Notes: generated by a model from the letters alone, not told the origin. A stretch of DNA of 7,533 bases from Candidatus Bathyarchaeota archaeon (GCA_026414245.1 JAOAJJ010000054.1:1-7533), one strand, 5' to 3'. Positions 1 through 6,868 are shown, counted from the first letter of the stretch. Translations and numbers: made by a program.

Positions 1-902
1 ACTTTGAGCTCTTAAAGGATGAGAGAATAGATTCTTATCTTAAGCCCCACCCCTTTTCCTTCTTAAAATATTATCTTGCAAGCGCTTATCTAATCTTCTT
101 GGCGTTAGCGCTCCACTTCCTATACATGAAGATCCATGAGCTCATGGAGCTAAACGCAGGTTTTGCCGGCTTTCTAAACCTTCTATTCAGCTTTATCCCG
201 GGAATAGATGCTGAAAACTTATTCTTCCTCATAGTTTTCTGGGCTACTCTTGTGCTGAGCGGTCTTCTGATAGGTGTTTTATGGGTTAGCAAGGCGCCGC
301 CAATATATATGGTTCTGATAGCCCTCACTGGAACATTAATTGAATTGTATTCTCCCTTACCTCAATACCTTGCATTTATTCCAAAAGCGACTATTAAAAT
401 CTGGCTTCTATATGTATTCGCGGTAGTAGGGCTATTTTTAACAGAGATCTATCGGAGGGGGCATAAATACTTTCTGACAAACTATAGGATTATTACTGTT
501 AAAAAGTTTATTGGTAAAGAAACAAGAGAAATAATGTATGATAAGATAGCTGATATATATGTGGATCAAGGTTTCCTCGGCAGGATTTTCAATTATGGCA
601 CAATCATACCGATATCTGAGGCGGGTTTTGGTCTGGGGGAGGATGCATCCCTAGCATACATATCGGCGACAGGCAGGAGGAGCCGCATCAGCATAGGCTT
701 AGGTGGAAAAAAGGGTGTAAGCAGACCGAGGGCAGCAACATACTTCTCACTATACGGCGTATCTAACCCAAGAAAAGTGCGCGCGATCATCGTGAATAGG
801 CAGCTGGAGACTAAGGAAGCCCCGGTCTTAAGGAGAATCGAGGATCTTTTAAAGGGAAGGGAAGAAAAAGATAGGAAGGATGATTCTCAGAAGCGGATTT
901 AA
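1..902 (+). CDS. Membrane protein with PH (DUF304/bPH2-like) domain, 5'-partial
   Basis: The reading frame is open from base 3 to the TAA at 900-902 (299 visible residues). The only start-like codon before the first membrane segment is a TTG at 99 inside that segment, so the true start probably lies left of the window. Using visible numbering, hydrophobic segments fall near residues 24-42, 73-95, 101-118 and 131-148. A cytosolic domain follows with HKYFLTNYRII, an MYDKIADIYVDQGFLGRIFNYGTI stretch (residues about 178-200), and a late SLYGVSNPRKVRAIIV. This is the pattern of bacterial/archaeal membrane-anchored PH domains (YdbT/DUF304 type). About 45 Gly/Arg-rich residues separate the last two blocks. 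The tail is highly charged and Lys/Arg/Glu rich. The PH-domain identity is fairly sure. The molecular function of this family is not established, and the neighbours, a convergent pyr operon, say nothing about it. Confidence 0.8.
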   Translation, partial: FELLKDERIDSYLKPHPFSFLKYYLASAYLIFLALALHFLYMKIHELMELNAGFAGFLNLLFSFIPGIDAENLFFLIVFWATLVLSGLLIGVLWVSKAPPIYMVLIALTGTLIELYSPLPQYLAFIPKATIKIWLLYVFAVVGLFLTEIYRRGHKYFLTNYRIITVKKFIGKETREIMYDKIADIYVDQGFLGRIFNYGTIIPISEAGFGLGEDASLAYISATGRRSRISIGLGGKKGVSRPRAATYFSLYGVSNPRKVRAIIVNRQLETKEAPVLRRIEDLLKGREEKDRKDDSQKRI

Positions 903-944
903 ATCTTACGTTAAATGGTTTCTAGATGAGTAGAGGTTTTAATC

Positions 945-1745
945 CTAAACGGGAACCTTCTCACCCCTCTCGTTATATTTAAATGCTCCAAGATATTCCT
1001 CAACCTCCCTCAGCTTAGCCATATCGAAAACCGGCCCATCTGTGCAGACCCTATATTTCCCTATGGTGCAGCTCCCACATATCCCGACGGCGCACCTCAT
1101 GTATCGCTCCAAGCTCGCCTGAAGATCGACTGAGTGGGCTTTGGCAAAATCATAAACTTTCCGAATCATCTTTTCTGGACCACAGACATAAATTACATCA
1201 AATTTTTCTCGGCGCAGAAGGCTCTCAGCTAAGTCCGTTGCAAGCCCTCTAACCCCATAGCTCCCATCTTCAGTTGTAAAGAAAACTTTAATCCCATAAT
1301 CTCTTACCATATTCCTCAGCTCTTCCAGAAATACTAGTTTGCTTGAGTTTTCTGCTCCTTCAATCACAGTCGCCTCAATATTCTTCCTGGCAAGTTTATC
1401 TATCAGCATCATTAGAGGAACCATACCTGTCCCACCGCCAATTATAAGCGCTCTTCCGCCAGCGGCTCTAAAGCTTGATCCGAAGGGGCCTCTAACCCCT
1501 ACTAAATCGCCAACTCTCAATCTTGTGAGGGCTCTTGTCGCCTCGCCAACCTCTGCAACCGTTACAGAGGAGGAGCCGTCTGGACGAGTAAATGATATGC
1601 TTAGAGGGATCTCATCTACCCCCGGTATCCACACCATGACGAATTGTCCAGGTTCAGCTAAGCGGCATATTTCATCCTTAAAGAATAATGTTTTAACAAA
1701 TGGGTTCTCGGTCTTAACGTCGAGTATCTCTACGATGCGCAGCAT
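945..1745 (-). CDS. pyrK: Dihydroorotate dehydrogenase electron-transfer subunit (FAD, 2Fe-2S)
   Basis: PyrK carries electrons from the class 1B dihydroorotate dehydrogenase PyrD through its FAD and 2Fe-2S cluster to NAD+ (fourth step of de novo UMP synthesis, cytosolic). With the ATG at 1745 the protein has 266 residues, normal for the family. Visible features are a ferredoxin-reductase-type FAD domain (DEIPLSIS, residues 44-51; RGPFGSSF at 85-92), the nucleotide-binding loop GGGTGMVP at 103-110, CGPEKM at 188-193, and four cysteines at 218, 223, 226 and 234 in the PyrK cluster spacing C-x4-C-x2-C-x7-C. The frame stays open to an upstream ATG at 1778, but those 11 extra codons overlap the end of pyrD and do not resemble PyrK. 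The ATG at 1745 lies one base after the pyrD stop, so the two are surely co-transcribed and translationally coupled. Confidence 0.93.
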   Translation of the reverse strand: MLRIVEILDVKTENPFVKTLFFKDEICRLAEPGQFVMVWIPGVDEIPLSISFTRPDGSSSVTVAEVGEATRALTRLRVGDLVGVRGPFGSSFRAAGGRALIIGGGTGMVPLMMLIDKLARKNIEATVIEGAENSSKLVFLEELRNMVRDYGIKVFFTTEDGSYGVRGLATDLAESLLRREKFDVIYVCGPEKMIRKVYDFAKAHSVDLQASLERYMRCAVGICGSCTIGKYRVCTDGPVFDMAKLREVEEYLGAFKYNERGEKVPV

Positions 1746-1746
1746 A

Positions 1747-2664
1747 TTATTCTTTATGTGCCAGCCCGACAATTTCATTCACGCTCCTAAACCCTTTCCT
1801 CTCAAGGAACTCAGATATGCCCTCACATATTCTCTTGAAGATGGATAGACCCTCTAAGGCTATCGCCGAACCTATCTGGATGGCAGATGCGCCCGCAAGC
1901 ATAAACTCTACGGCATCTCTCCAGTCTCTTATACCGCCGCAGCCGATGATCGGCACGTTAACCGCCTCATATATTTCGTAGACGCATCTTAGAGCTATGG
2001 GTTTTATAGCGGCGCCGGACAGCCCGCCTAACTTGTTGGCAAGTATAGGCTTAAACGTCTCGACATTTATTGCCATAGCCTTCACTGTATTTATGGCTGT
2101 GATCGCATCGGCTCCAGCTGAAGCTGCGGCTCTAGCTAGATCAGATATATTAGATGTGTTTGGAGTCAGCTTCGCGAAGACCGGTTTATCAACTTGATCC
2201 TTAACCGCTTTAACAATTAATTTAACGATCTCCGGATCCTGCCCGATCTCGGCTCCAGCACCCTTAACATGTGGGCAAGAGAGGTTGAGCTCCACGGCTC
2301 TAGCTCCGGCTTCTACAGCCAGCCTCGCTGTTTCAGCATACTCCTTTGGAGAAAAGCCGAAGACGCTGACGATTAATGGAACTTTTAGATCCCTTAAACT
2401 TCTTATCTCTTCCATAAACTTATGTATTCCCGGGTTTGGAAGGCCTACGGCATTTAGGAAGCCGCACTCAAGCTGTATAACCGTTGGGTTCGGATAACCT
2501 TCTTTAGGCTTAAGTCCAACTGACTTCGTTACTACAGCGCCAGCCCCAGAGTCGGCGACCCCCCTCAAAACCTCAGCTGTTGTTCCAAGTATGCCGGACG
2601 CCAACATTGTAGGGTTCGGCATGTCTAAGCCGGCGACTTGCGTCCTCAGGTTGACAGTAGCCAT
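1747..2664 (-). CDS. pyrD: Dihydroorotate dehydrogenase, class 1B catalytic subunit
   Basis: This FMN-dependent TIM-barrel enzyme oxidises dihydroorotate to orotate in pyrimidine biosynthesis. The 305-residue length is standard. Family motifs are in order: LASGILG near 21-27, Lys47 in VVTKSVG, NAVGLPNPG at 71-79, NLSCPHVKG at 127-135, AKLTPN at 164-169, and the phosphate-binding GCGGIRD (241-247) with GASAIQIGSA (258-267). Cys130, not serine, sits at the catalytic-base position; cysteine there marks class 1, and the adjacent pyrK makes it class 1B (NAD-linked) rather than the fumarate-linked 1A. The ATG at 2662-2664 is preceded by GGGG seven bases upstream, a weak ribosome-binding site. The gene is transcribed away from nop5 across a 100-bp AT-rich spacer, and pyrK follows after one base. 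No other pyrimidine gene is in the window. Confidence 0.95.
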   Translation of the reverse strand: MATVNLRTQVAGLDMPNPTMLASGILGTTAEVLRGVADSGAGAVVTKSVGLKPKEGYPNPTVIQLECGFLNAVGLPNPGIHKFMEEIRSLRDLKVPLIVSVFGFSPKEYAETARLAVEAGARAVELNLSCPHVKGAGAEIGQDPEIVKLIVKAVKDQVDKPVFAKLTPNTSNISDLARAAASAGADAITAINTVKAMAINVETFKPILANKLGGLSGAAIKPIALRCVYEIYEAVNVPIIGCGGIRDWRDAVEFMLAGASAIQIGSAIALEGLSIFKRICEGISEFLERKGFRSVNEIVGLAHKE

Positions 2665-2764
2665 CTTTCAGACCCCGATATTTTTCGAGAACTCTATACT
2701 TGTAAAAATATCTGGCAACACATATTTATGTGAATATATTATATCTTTAGGGAAGGTTGGCGCG
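2665..2764. promoter_or_regulatory. Divergent promoter region between pyrD and nop5
   Basis: This AT-rich spacer must drive pyrDK leftward and nop5-flpA rightward. Several TATA-like stretches occur, including TATTTATG at 2723-2730, AATATATTATATC at 2733-2745 (on the minus strand GATATAATATATT) and TAAAAATATC at 2703-2712. None is clearly better than the others, so I do not assign specific boxes. Bases 2719-2732 form an inverted repeat, CACATA-TT-TATGTG, in the middle of the spacer; it could be an operator or simply a symmetrical TATA region. Confidence 0.5.
2751..2756 (+). promoter_or_regulatory. Ribosome-binding site deciding the nop5 GTG start
   Basis: GGAAGG lies eight bases before the GTG at 2765. 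It supports that start over the upstream in-frame ATGs at 2591 and 2621, which fall inside divergent pyrD. Confidence 0.5.
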
Positions 2765-3976
2765 GTGAATGAATTGAAGGTTGCTGTTATACCAAGCGTT
2801 ATGGGGATTCTATGCCTAAATGAAGATGGTGGACTGATAGACAAGGAGATTTTCGATAAGGATCCCGTTAAAGTCGCTGAGAAGCTGTTCGCTCTTGAGC
2901 AGGGTAAACCCATACCTGAAATAAAGAAGCTGATCCAAAGGCTTAAGGATCAAAAATACACCGACTTCCTATTTGATCATCCAGATCTGGCGAAAGCTAT
3001 AAGAGAGGAATTTAAAGTTAACGCCGAGCCGAGGCTTTCAGTCGAGTTAAGCGAAAAGATACGTGAAAACATGGGTGAGATCGGAGTCGAGATCGGCTTC
3101 ATCAGTAAGCCTTCCGAGATAACCCAATGGATCCGCGATGTAACAATAGAGTTATCGAAGATTAGGATTAAGAAAGCTACTGAAAAAAGAGATCTACTCA
3201 TTGTTCAAGCGGTTCAAGCGCTCGACGACTCGGATCAGACGCTGAATCTCTTCATGAGCCGCCTACGTGAATGGTATGGTATTCATTTTCCGGAGCTAAG
3301 CCGCTTAGTGGAAAAGCATGAAACATACGCTAGGCTTGTTTACACACTTGGGCGTAGAGATAACTTTACCATTGAAAGTCTTAGGAAGGAGGGTTTCCCG
3401 GAGAATAAGGCTATACAGATATATGAGTCAGCTAAAGCCTCCATGGGCGCTGACCTACAGGACATGGACATAGAGCAGATTCAGAAACTCTCCAAAAACA
3501 TCCTTCAGCTCTATGAGGCTAGGGCGAACCTAGAGAAATACATAGATGCGCTCATGGAAGACGTGGCGCCGAACCTTAGAGAATTGGCAGGCCCATCATT
3601 GGGGGCTAGACTAATAGCGCTTGCTGGCGGATTGGAAAACCTCGCCAAAATGCCGGCGAGCACAGTGCAAGTCTTGGGCGCTGAAAAAGCTCTCTTTAGG
3701 TCTTTAAGGACTGGCGCCAAGCCGCCTAAGCACGGCGTTATTTTTCAGCATTCACTGGTTTTCAGGGCTAAAAAATGGCTTAGAGGTAAAATTGCAAGGG
3801 CTCTCGCCGGCAAGCTCTCTATAGCCGCTAGAACCGATGTCTTCACCGGAAATTATATAGGCGATAAGCTTAAGGAAGAGCTGTTACAGAGGGTTAGGGA
3901 GATAGAGGAGAAGTATCCAAGCCCGCCGAAGGCTAAAGTGGCAAAGAAAAAGGCTAAACGTAGAGGAAAGAAGTGA
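2765..3976 (+). CDS. nop5: C/D-box RNP core protein Nop5 (Nop56/58 homologue)
   Basis: Nop5 is the scaffold of archaeal C/D-box RNPs. It bridges L7Ae on the guide RNA and fibrillarin, positioning the methyltransferase on rRNA or tRNA targets. The frame is open from 2591, but that part lies in pyrD and has no family likeness, so I use the GTG at 2765, which gives 403 residues, typical of archaeal Nop5. The N-terminal fibrillarin-binding domain covers about 1-115. The helical NOSIC/coiled-coil region lies around 125-270, with LREWYGIHFPEL at 167-178. The highly conserved Nop RNP-binding domain is at 276-330, including AGGLENLAKMPAST, GAEKALFR and PPKHGVIFQH. The Lys/Arg-rich tail (about 389-403) is usual and probably contacts RNA. 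The stop is 4 or 19 bases before the flpA start, so the two form an operon. The partner L7Ae is not in the window. Confidence 0.95.
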   Translation: MNELKVAVIPSVMGILCLNEDGGLIDKEIFDKDPVKVAEKLFALEQGKPIPEIKKLIQRLKDQKYTDFLFDHPDLAKAIREEFKVNAEPRLSVELSEKIRENMGEIGVEIGFISKPSEITQWIRDVTIELSKIRIKKATEKRDLLIVQAVQALDDSDQTLNLFMSRLREWYGIHFPELSRLVEKHETYARLVYTLGRRDNFTIESLRKEGFPENKAIQIYESAKASMGADLQDMDIEQIQKLSKNILQLYEARANLEKYIDALMEDVAPNLRELAGPSLGARLIALAGGLENLAKMPASTVQVLGAEKALFRSLRTGAKPPKHGVIFQHSLVFRAKKWLRGKIARALAGKLSIAARTDVFTGNYIGDKLKEELLQRVREIEEKYPSPPKAKVAKKKAKRRGKK

Positions 3977-3982
3977 AAGGGT

Positions 3983-3987
3983 GGAGG
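3983..3987 (+). promoter_or_regulatory. Shine-Dalgarno GGAGG before flpA
   Basis: GGAGG lies eight bases before the GTG at 3996, an ideal spacing. It overlaps the alternative GTG start at 3981 and is only two bases from the GTG at 3990, so it favours 3996 as the initiation codon. Confidence 0.55.
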
Positions 3988-3995
3988 ATGTGAGC

Positions 3996-4694
3996 GTGAA
4001 AATAGAGCCTCTATCAAAATTTGATGGAGTGTATAGAGTGACCCTTGAAGATGGGTCGAATAGAATAGCCTCAAAGAACCTCGCTCCGGGCAGAGATGTT
4101 TACGGCGAACGCTTAATAAGATATGGAGACGCTGAATATAGAGTTTGGGATCCCTACAGGAGTAAGATAGCTGCAGCCATACTCAAGGGCTTAAAAACTC
4201 TTCCAATAAAACCTGGATATAAGGTTTTATATCTAGGCGCAGCCTCTGGAACTACTGCAAGCCACGTCTCAGACATAGTTGGCGAAGAAGGACATGTATT
4301 CTGCATAGAGTTCGCTCCTAGACCACTAAAGGAGCTCATAAATAACGCTTGCAAATACAGGACCAACATGTCACCCATTTTAGCTGATGCTAGGCTCCCA
4401 GAAAAATACGCTAACATTGTTGAGAAAGTCGACTTTATATATTGCGATATAGCTCAGCCGGAGCAAGCCCAGATACTAGTCGATAACGCGAAGATTTTTC
4501 TCAAGAGGGGCGGGTGGATAATGCTGGCTATAAAGGCTAGGAGCATAGATGTTACAAAGGAGCCTAGTGAAATCTATAGGAGAGAGATAGATATACTGGA
4601 GAGAAACGGCTTCCAAATACATCAAGTCGTACATTTAGAGCCATACGACATAGACCACGCAATGATACTGGCCCGGTATATGCCAGATAAATAA
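3996..4694 (+). CDS. flpA: Fibrillarin-like rRNA/tRNA 2'-O-methyltransferase
   Basis: Fibrillarin transfers a methyl group from SAM to the 2'-hydroxyl of the target nucleotide selected by a C/D guide RNA, bound through Nop5. With the GTG at 3996 the protein has 232 residues. Visible in order are a small N-terminal beta domain (GVYRVTLEDG; IASKNLAPG; YGERLI), YRVWDPYRSK around 48-57, the SAM-binding loop LYLGAASGTTASHVSDIVG at 78-96, an acidic IEFAPRPLKEL after strand 2, CDIAQPEQA near 150-158, and AIKARSIDVTKEP at 178-190, all diagnostic of archaeal fibrillarin. Three in-frame GTG codons (3981, 3990, 3996) compete. The last has the good Shine-Dalgarno. The first gives MEDVSVKI, which resembles the N-terminus I recall for the Methanocaldococcus protein. 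Nop5 is immediately upstream in the same operon. Confidence 0.95.
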   Translation: MKIEPLSKFDGVYRVTLEDGSNRIASKNLAPGRDVYGERLIRYGDAEYRVWDPYRSKIAAAILKGLKTLPIKPGYKVLYLGAASGTTASHVSDIVGEEGHVFCIEFAPRPLKELINNACKYRTNMSPILADARLPEKYANIVEKVDFIYCDIAQPEQAQILVDNAKIFLKRGGWIMLAIKARSIDVTKEPSEIYRREIDILERNGFQIHQVVHLEPYDIDHAMILARYMPDK

Positions 4695-4719
4695 GCCGCC
4701 TAGAAACTTTAAAACATCT

Positions 4720-5169
4720 TTATTCTTTGAAGAGCAGCCTATGCTCACGCATAATACATCTATCCATTATCACAACGAAGCCGGCATCTTTAGCCATGCT
4801 TGCAGCATGCTCGTTAACTATGCCGAGCTGCATCCAAATAACATGCGGCTTATTATGGAGCTTCCTCAATTGGATTGCCTGCTCAACAATTCTTGGAACC
4901 TCATTCGGCGGCCTAAAAATGTCCACTACCTCAATTGCTCTCTGCTTCTCAATAGGGATTTCGAGTAAACTGGCATAACATTCCTCACCCAGAATCTCGT
5001 CGGCATTAGGGTTTACAGGTATTATCTTAAAGCCATGCTCCACCAGATACTTCGCAACCCTGTAGCTATCCTTCTGCGGGCTTCTCGAGAGCCCAACTAT
5101 AGCGATAATCTTATACCTTGTCAGGATATCTTTAATTAAATCTTCCTCTCCACCCATTCTATACACCAT
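4720..5169 (-). CDS. CoA-binding domain protein (YccU-like Rossmann fold)
   Basis: This small stand-alone CoA_binding_2 protein has 149 residues, the normal length. It shows the Rossmann nucleotide loop IAIVGLSRSPQKDSYRVAKYL (residues 22-42), PVNPNADEILGE at 51-62, VVDIFRPP at 81-88, HVIWMQLGIVNE at 109-120 and a terminal MDRCIMREH at 135-143. These are the landmarks of the family, related to the CoA-binding part of succinyl-CoA synthetase and acyl-CoA synthetases. Binding of CoA or a related nucleotide is expected; no reaction is established for the family. An internal ATG at 5157 is preceded by GGTG and is a possible alternative start. The gene converges on flpA with 25 bases between stops and has its own promoter upstream. 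Confidence 0.88.
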   Translation of the reverse strand: MVYRMGGEEDLIKDILTRYKIIAIVGLSRSPQKDSYRVAKYLVEHGFKIIPVNPNADEILGEECYASLLEIPIEKQRAIEVVDIFRPPNEVPRIVEQAIQLRKLHNKPHVIWMQLGIVNEHAASMAKDAGFVVIMDRCIMREHRLLFKE

Positions 5170-5202
5170 CTTCGAAATAAAGTGTAAGGGTTATCGGCGA
5201 AC

Positions 5203-5220
5203 TATTTTTATTAAGCTTCC
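5203..5220 (-). promoter_or_regulatory. Candidate BRE/TATA promoter of the CoA-binding protein gene
   Basis: On the minus strand GGAAGC is followed by TTAATAAAAATA. An archaeal start site about 25 bases downstream would fall near 5180-5185, giving a leader of roughly 10-28 bases. This is the only good TATA-like site in the 85-bp gap after the ECF gene. Confidence 0.45.
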
Positions 5221-5254
5221 ACAACGCTTTCACTATAATTAAGCTCACCGATTA

Positions 5255-5779
5255 TCAGGATCGCAAATTTTCAGGCAGTCTTCTTCGCAGAAAGGAAGCT
5301 ACGGGCACTCCTACAATCCCTCCGATTAGGATTTGCATAATGTTCATGGGAACTTCGGCAAGCGCTCCTCCTAATCCCCAATTTAATATATATAGCTCGA
5401 CTAAAAAATAACCGATTACCATTTCGCTTCCAGCTACAACTATCGCTAGAACATCTCGAGATACATCCTTTTTATTCGAAATCAGACTCGCCAAGAAACC
5501 CTCCAAGCCCTTAATCACCAATGTGGGGATAACGAACGCTGGGAACCCTATCATGTCTGCGATAGCTGAACCTAATCCAGCTGCAAGCCCACTTATGAAA
5601 GGATTAAAGGTTAATGCGCAAATGAAAATCATAGCGTCTCCAACATTAAAATACCCGCCCATCGGGTTGGGAATTCGAATTATAAGGGTCCCCACTGCAA
5701 CAAGAGTTGTCATCACTATTAAAAGAGAGGTGCTCCTTAGCGTTTTTCTTCCTGGAGCTTTAATTTTTTCTGTCTGCAT
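5255..5779 (-). CDS. ECF transporter S component (ECF-ribofla_trS-like)
   Basis: This is the substrate-capturing membrane subunit of an energy-coupling-factor vitamin transporter, which needs a shared EcfT and ATPases EcfA/A' to import its ligand. It has 174 residues and about six hydrophobic segments (roughly 17-35, 46-62, 63-78, 82-100, 109-132, 145-165). Between the first and second lies PNPMGGYFNVGDAM (38-50), followed by GLAAGLGSAIADMIG (64-78) and LVIKGLEGFLASLI (87-100). These fit the ECF-ribofla_trS/HmpT-like family (Pfam PF07155 in my recollection). Members take up different vitamins or precursors, so the substrate cannot be read from the sequence; a riboflavin, pyridoxine or thiamine-related compound is possible. 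EcfT and EcfA are not in the window, so a shared module elsewhere is expected. The ATG at 5779 has GGGAGA four bases upstream. The promoter carries a striking palindrome. Confidence 0.85.
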   Translation of the reverse strand: MQTEKIKAPGRKTLRSTSLLIVMTTLVAVGTLIIRIPNPMGGYFNVGDAMIFICALTFNPFISGLAAGLGSAIADMIGFPAFVIPTLVIKGLEGFLASLISNKKDVSRDVLAIVVAGSEMVIGYFLVELYILNWGLGGALAEVPMNIMQILIGGIVGVPVASFLRRRLPENLRS

Positions 5780-5783
5780 TTTT

Positions 5784-5788
5784 CTCCC
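5784..5788 (-). promoter_or_regulatory. Shine-Dalgarno of the ECF S-component gene
   Basis: GGGAG (minus strand) sits four bases before the ATG at 5779, a short but acceptable spacing. It lies inside the predicted short leader, just after the palindrome. Confidence 0.5.
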
Positions 5789-5790
5789 GT

Positions 5791-5814
5791 GTAGTATAGT
5801 TATAACTATACTAC
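5791..5814. promoter_or_regulatory. Perfect 24-bp palindrome, candidate operator of the ECF gene
   Basis: The half GTAGTATAGTTA is followed directly by its exact reverse complement with no spacer, giving 12-bp arms. The element abuts the TATA box of the ECF gene on one side and covers the expected start site near 5793 on the other. A dimeric repressor bound here would block RNA polymerase, a common arrangement in archaea. The symmetry is read directly; the operator role is inferred. As an RNA hairpin it would be AT-rich and have no loop sequence, so a DNA-binding site is the better reading. Confidence 0.65.
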
Positions 5815-5829
5815 TATATAAAACTTTCG
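5814..5829 (-). promoter_or_regulatory. BRE/TATA promoter of the ECF S-component gene
   Basis: Read on the minus strand, CGAAAGTTTTATATAG is close to the archaeal BRE plus TATA consensus: a purine-rich CGAAAG, then TTTTATATA. Transcription should begin about 25 bases downstream, near 5793, leaving a leader of about 14 bases that contains the Shine-Dalgarno. Confidence 0.7.
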
Positions 5830-5889
5830 TAAGCCAAATACATGCAGGAGCTCATTTAAAACCGCGGAAATTTTGTAGTAACAGTGATC

Positions 5890-6843
5890 TTAAAAATACT
5901 TTTCTTCAATCTCTTTCAGGACGCTAATGTATTCCTTAATGTTACCCCCATTAAGATTTCTTGGAATGGGCATGTGTGCCGGATATTCGGTGTGCCTTGA
6001 CAGGTTTTTCACGAGCATTAATTCAAAGGTTTCCGCCTGCATCATCGCTGAATCATGGTCACCAATCTTTAGGCAATCTTCAGCGCTCGATAATTCGCTA
6101 CCAATTCTATCTATGACTCCTTCAAGACCTAAGTTTTTCTCAAATTTACGCCTAACGCTGTTTAGCGTCTCCCTAATCCCTTCAATCTTATCTTCGACTT
6201 CGCTTTTCCCTACACCGTTTAATCCATAGATCTCTCTGAGAACACTATAAACTTCTGGAAACTTTCTACGTATATGCGGGATTAGCAGCCTAGGAGTGTT
6301 TATCTCTGAGATGCCTGCCTTCATTAATAGTGCCCTCGCAAGGTTTATTGAGGCACCCCGCATCTTTAACTCGGCTTTTCCAATATGCCCTTTATAGACA
6401 TATTTTTCAGCGGCATTTATCAGGTTATGATCTCTGTTCAGGGCAGCATCCACATATCTACATGGGATTTTCCGCCCACGTGATTCGACGAGCAGCCGGC
6501 TTAACGAGCAGCCCCTCTCATAAAGAATCTTTCCAGACTCTAGCACTTGTAGGCGGAACATGTCAAAGAAAATTTTTCTTCCGTCGCCGGAAAATGGTGA
6601 GAAAAATATCTTTGTAGGCATGTTGTAAACCTCGAATTTTAAGCCATCATAAATCTTAATGTTTCTAGAGTAATCGCATTCATTAAATAGCAGCATTATG
6701 TCCACATCGCTACTTTCACGCCAAGATCCCTTAACAAGACTCCCGAAGGCGATCGCTCCGAAAAGATTATCGCCATGTCTTCTCAGAGATTCTGAGATGA
6801 AATCATTAACTTTTTCCAAAGCCTCTTTTAAAGAGGCTGTCAT
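5890..6843 (-). CDS. Nucleotidyltransferase-domain protein with long helical C-terminus
   Basis: The 317-residue protein has a minimal Pol-beta-type nucleotidyltransferase fold at its N-terminus: GAIAFGSLVKGSW (29-41) with the Gly34-Ser35 pair, then SSDVDIMLLF (44-53) with metal-binding Asp46 and Asp48, and a likely third carboxylate, Glu71, in LKFEVYNMP. The catalytic signature therefore looks intact. Residues about 130-280 are predicted mainly helical, including NRDHNLINAAEKYVYKG and GKAELKMRGASINLARALL. This resembles the helical domains that accompany NTases (HEPN-like or kanamycin-nucleotidyltransferase C-terminal-like), but I cannot find a clear HEPN R-x4-6-H motif and do not assign it. 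Its substrate is unknown; AMP transfer to a small molecule, RNA or protein are all possible. It is a single gene with its own near-leaderless promoter and no separate small partner ORF, so a classical MNT-HEPN toxin-antitoxin pair is not evident. Confidence 0.75.
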   Translation of the reverse strand: MTASLKEALEKVNDFISESLRRHGDNLFGAIAFGSLVKGSWRESSDVDIMLLFNECDYSRNIKIYDGLKFEVYNMPTKIFFSPFSGDGRKIFFDMFRLQVLESGKILYERGCSLSRLLVESRGRKIPCRYVDAALNRDHNLINAAEKYVYKGHIGKAELKMRGASINLARALLMKAGISEINTPRLLIPHIRRKFPEVYSVLREIYGLNGVGKSEVEDKIEGIRETLNSVRRKFEKNLGLEGVIDRIGSELSSAEDCLKIGDHDSAMMQAETFELMLVKNLSRHTEYPAHMPIPRNLNGGNIKEYISVLKEIEEKYF

Positions 6844-6868
6844 ATCAAGAATAATTGAATACTTGTTG

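Noticed and set aside
903..944. C/D-box guide RNA hidden near the archaeal C/D RNP genes
   Set aside because: No intergenic stretch in the window shows a paired C box (RTGATGA) and D box (CTGA) at the right spacing.
1339..1848. Plus-strand 169-codon open frame across pyrK and pyrD
   Set aside because: It is a shadow of two well-recognised genes on the other strand and has no ribosome-binding site or family likeness.
3203..3220. Tandem 9-bp repeat GTTCAAGCG in nop5
   Set aside because: It encodes VQAVQA within a conserved Nop5 helix and occurs only twice; there is no sign of slippage or function.
5875..5885. Second copy of the operator half-site (GTAGTAACAGT) near the end of the nucleotidyltransferase gene
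   Set aside because: It has mismatches in the second half and no symmetrical partner, so it is likely chance.
5523..5927. Plus-strand 134-codon open frame across the ECF gene and its promoter
   Set aside because: It is the antisense of a clear membrane-protein gene, has no family likeness and runs over the operator region.
5890..6843. Toxin-antitoxin (MNT-HEPN) or defence system around the nucleotidyltransferase
   Set aside because: There is no separate HEPN ORF, no overlapping partner and no clear R-x4-6-H motif in the C-terminal domain.
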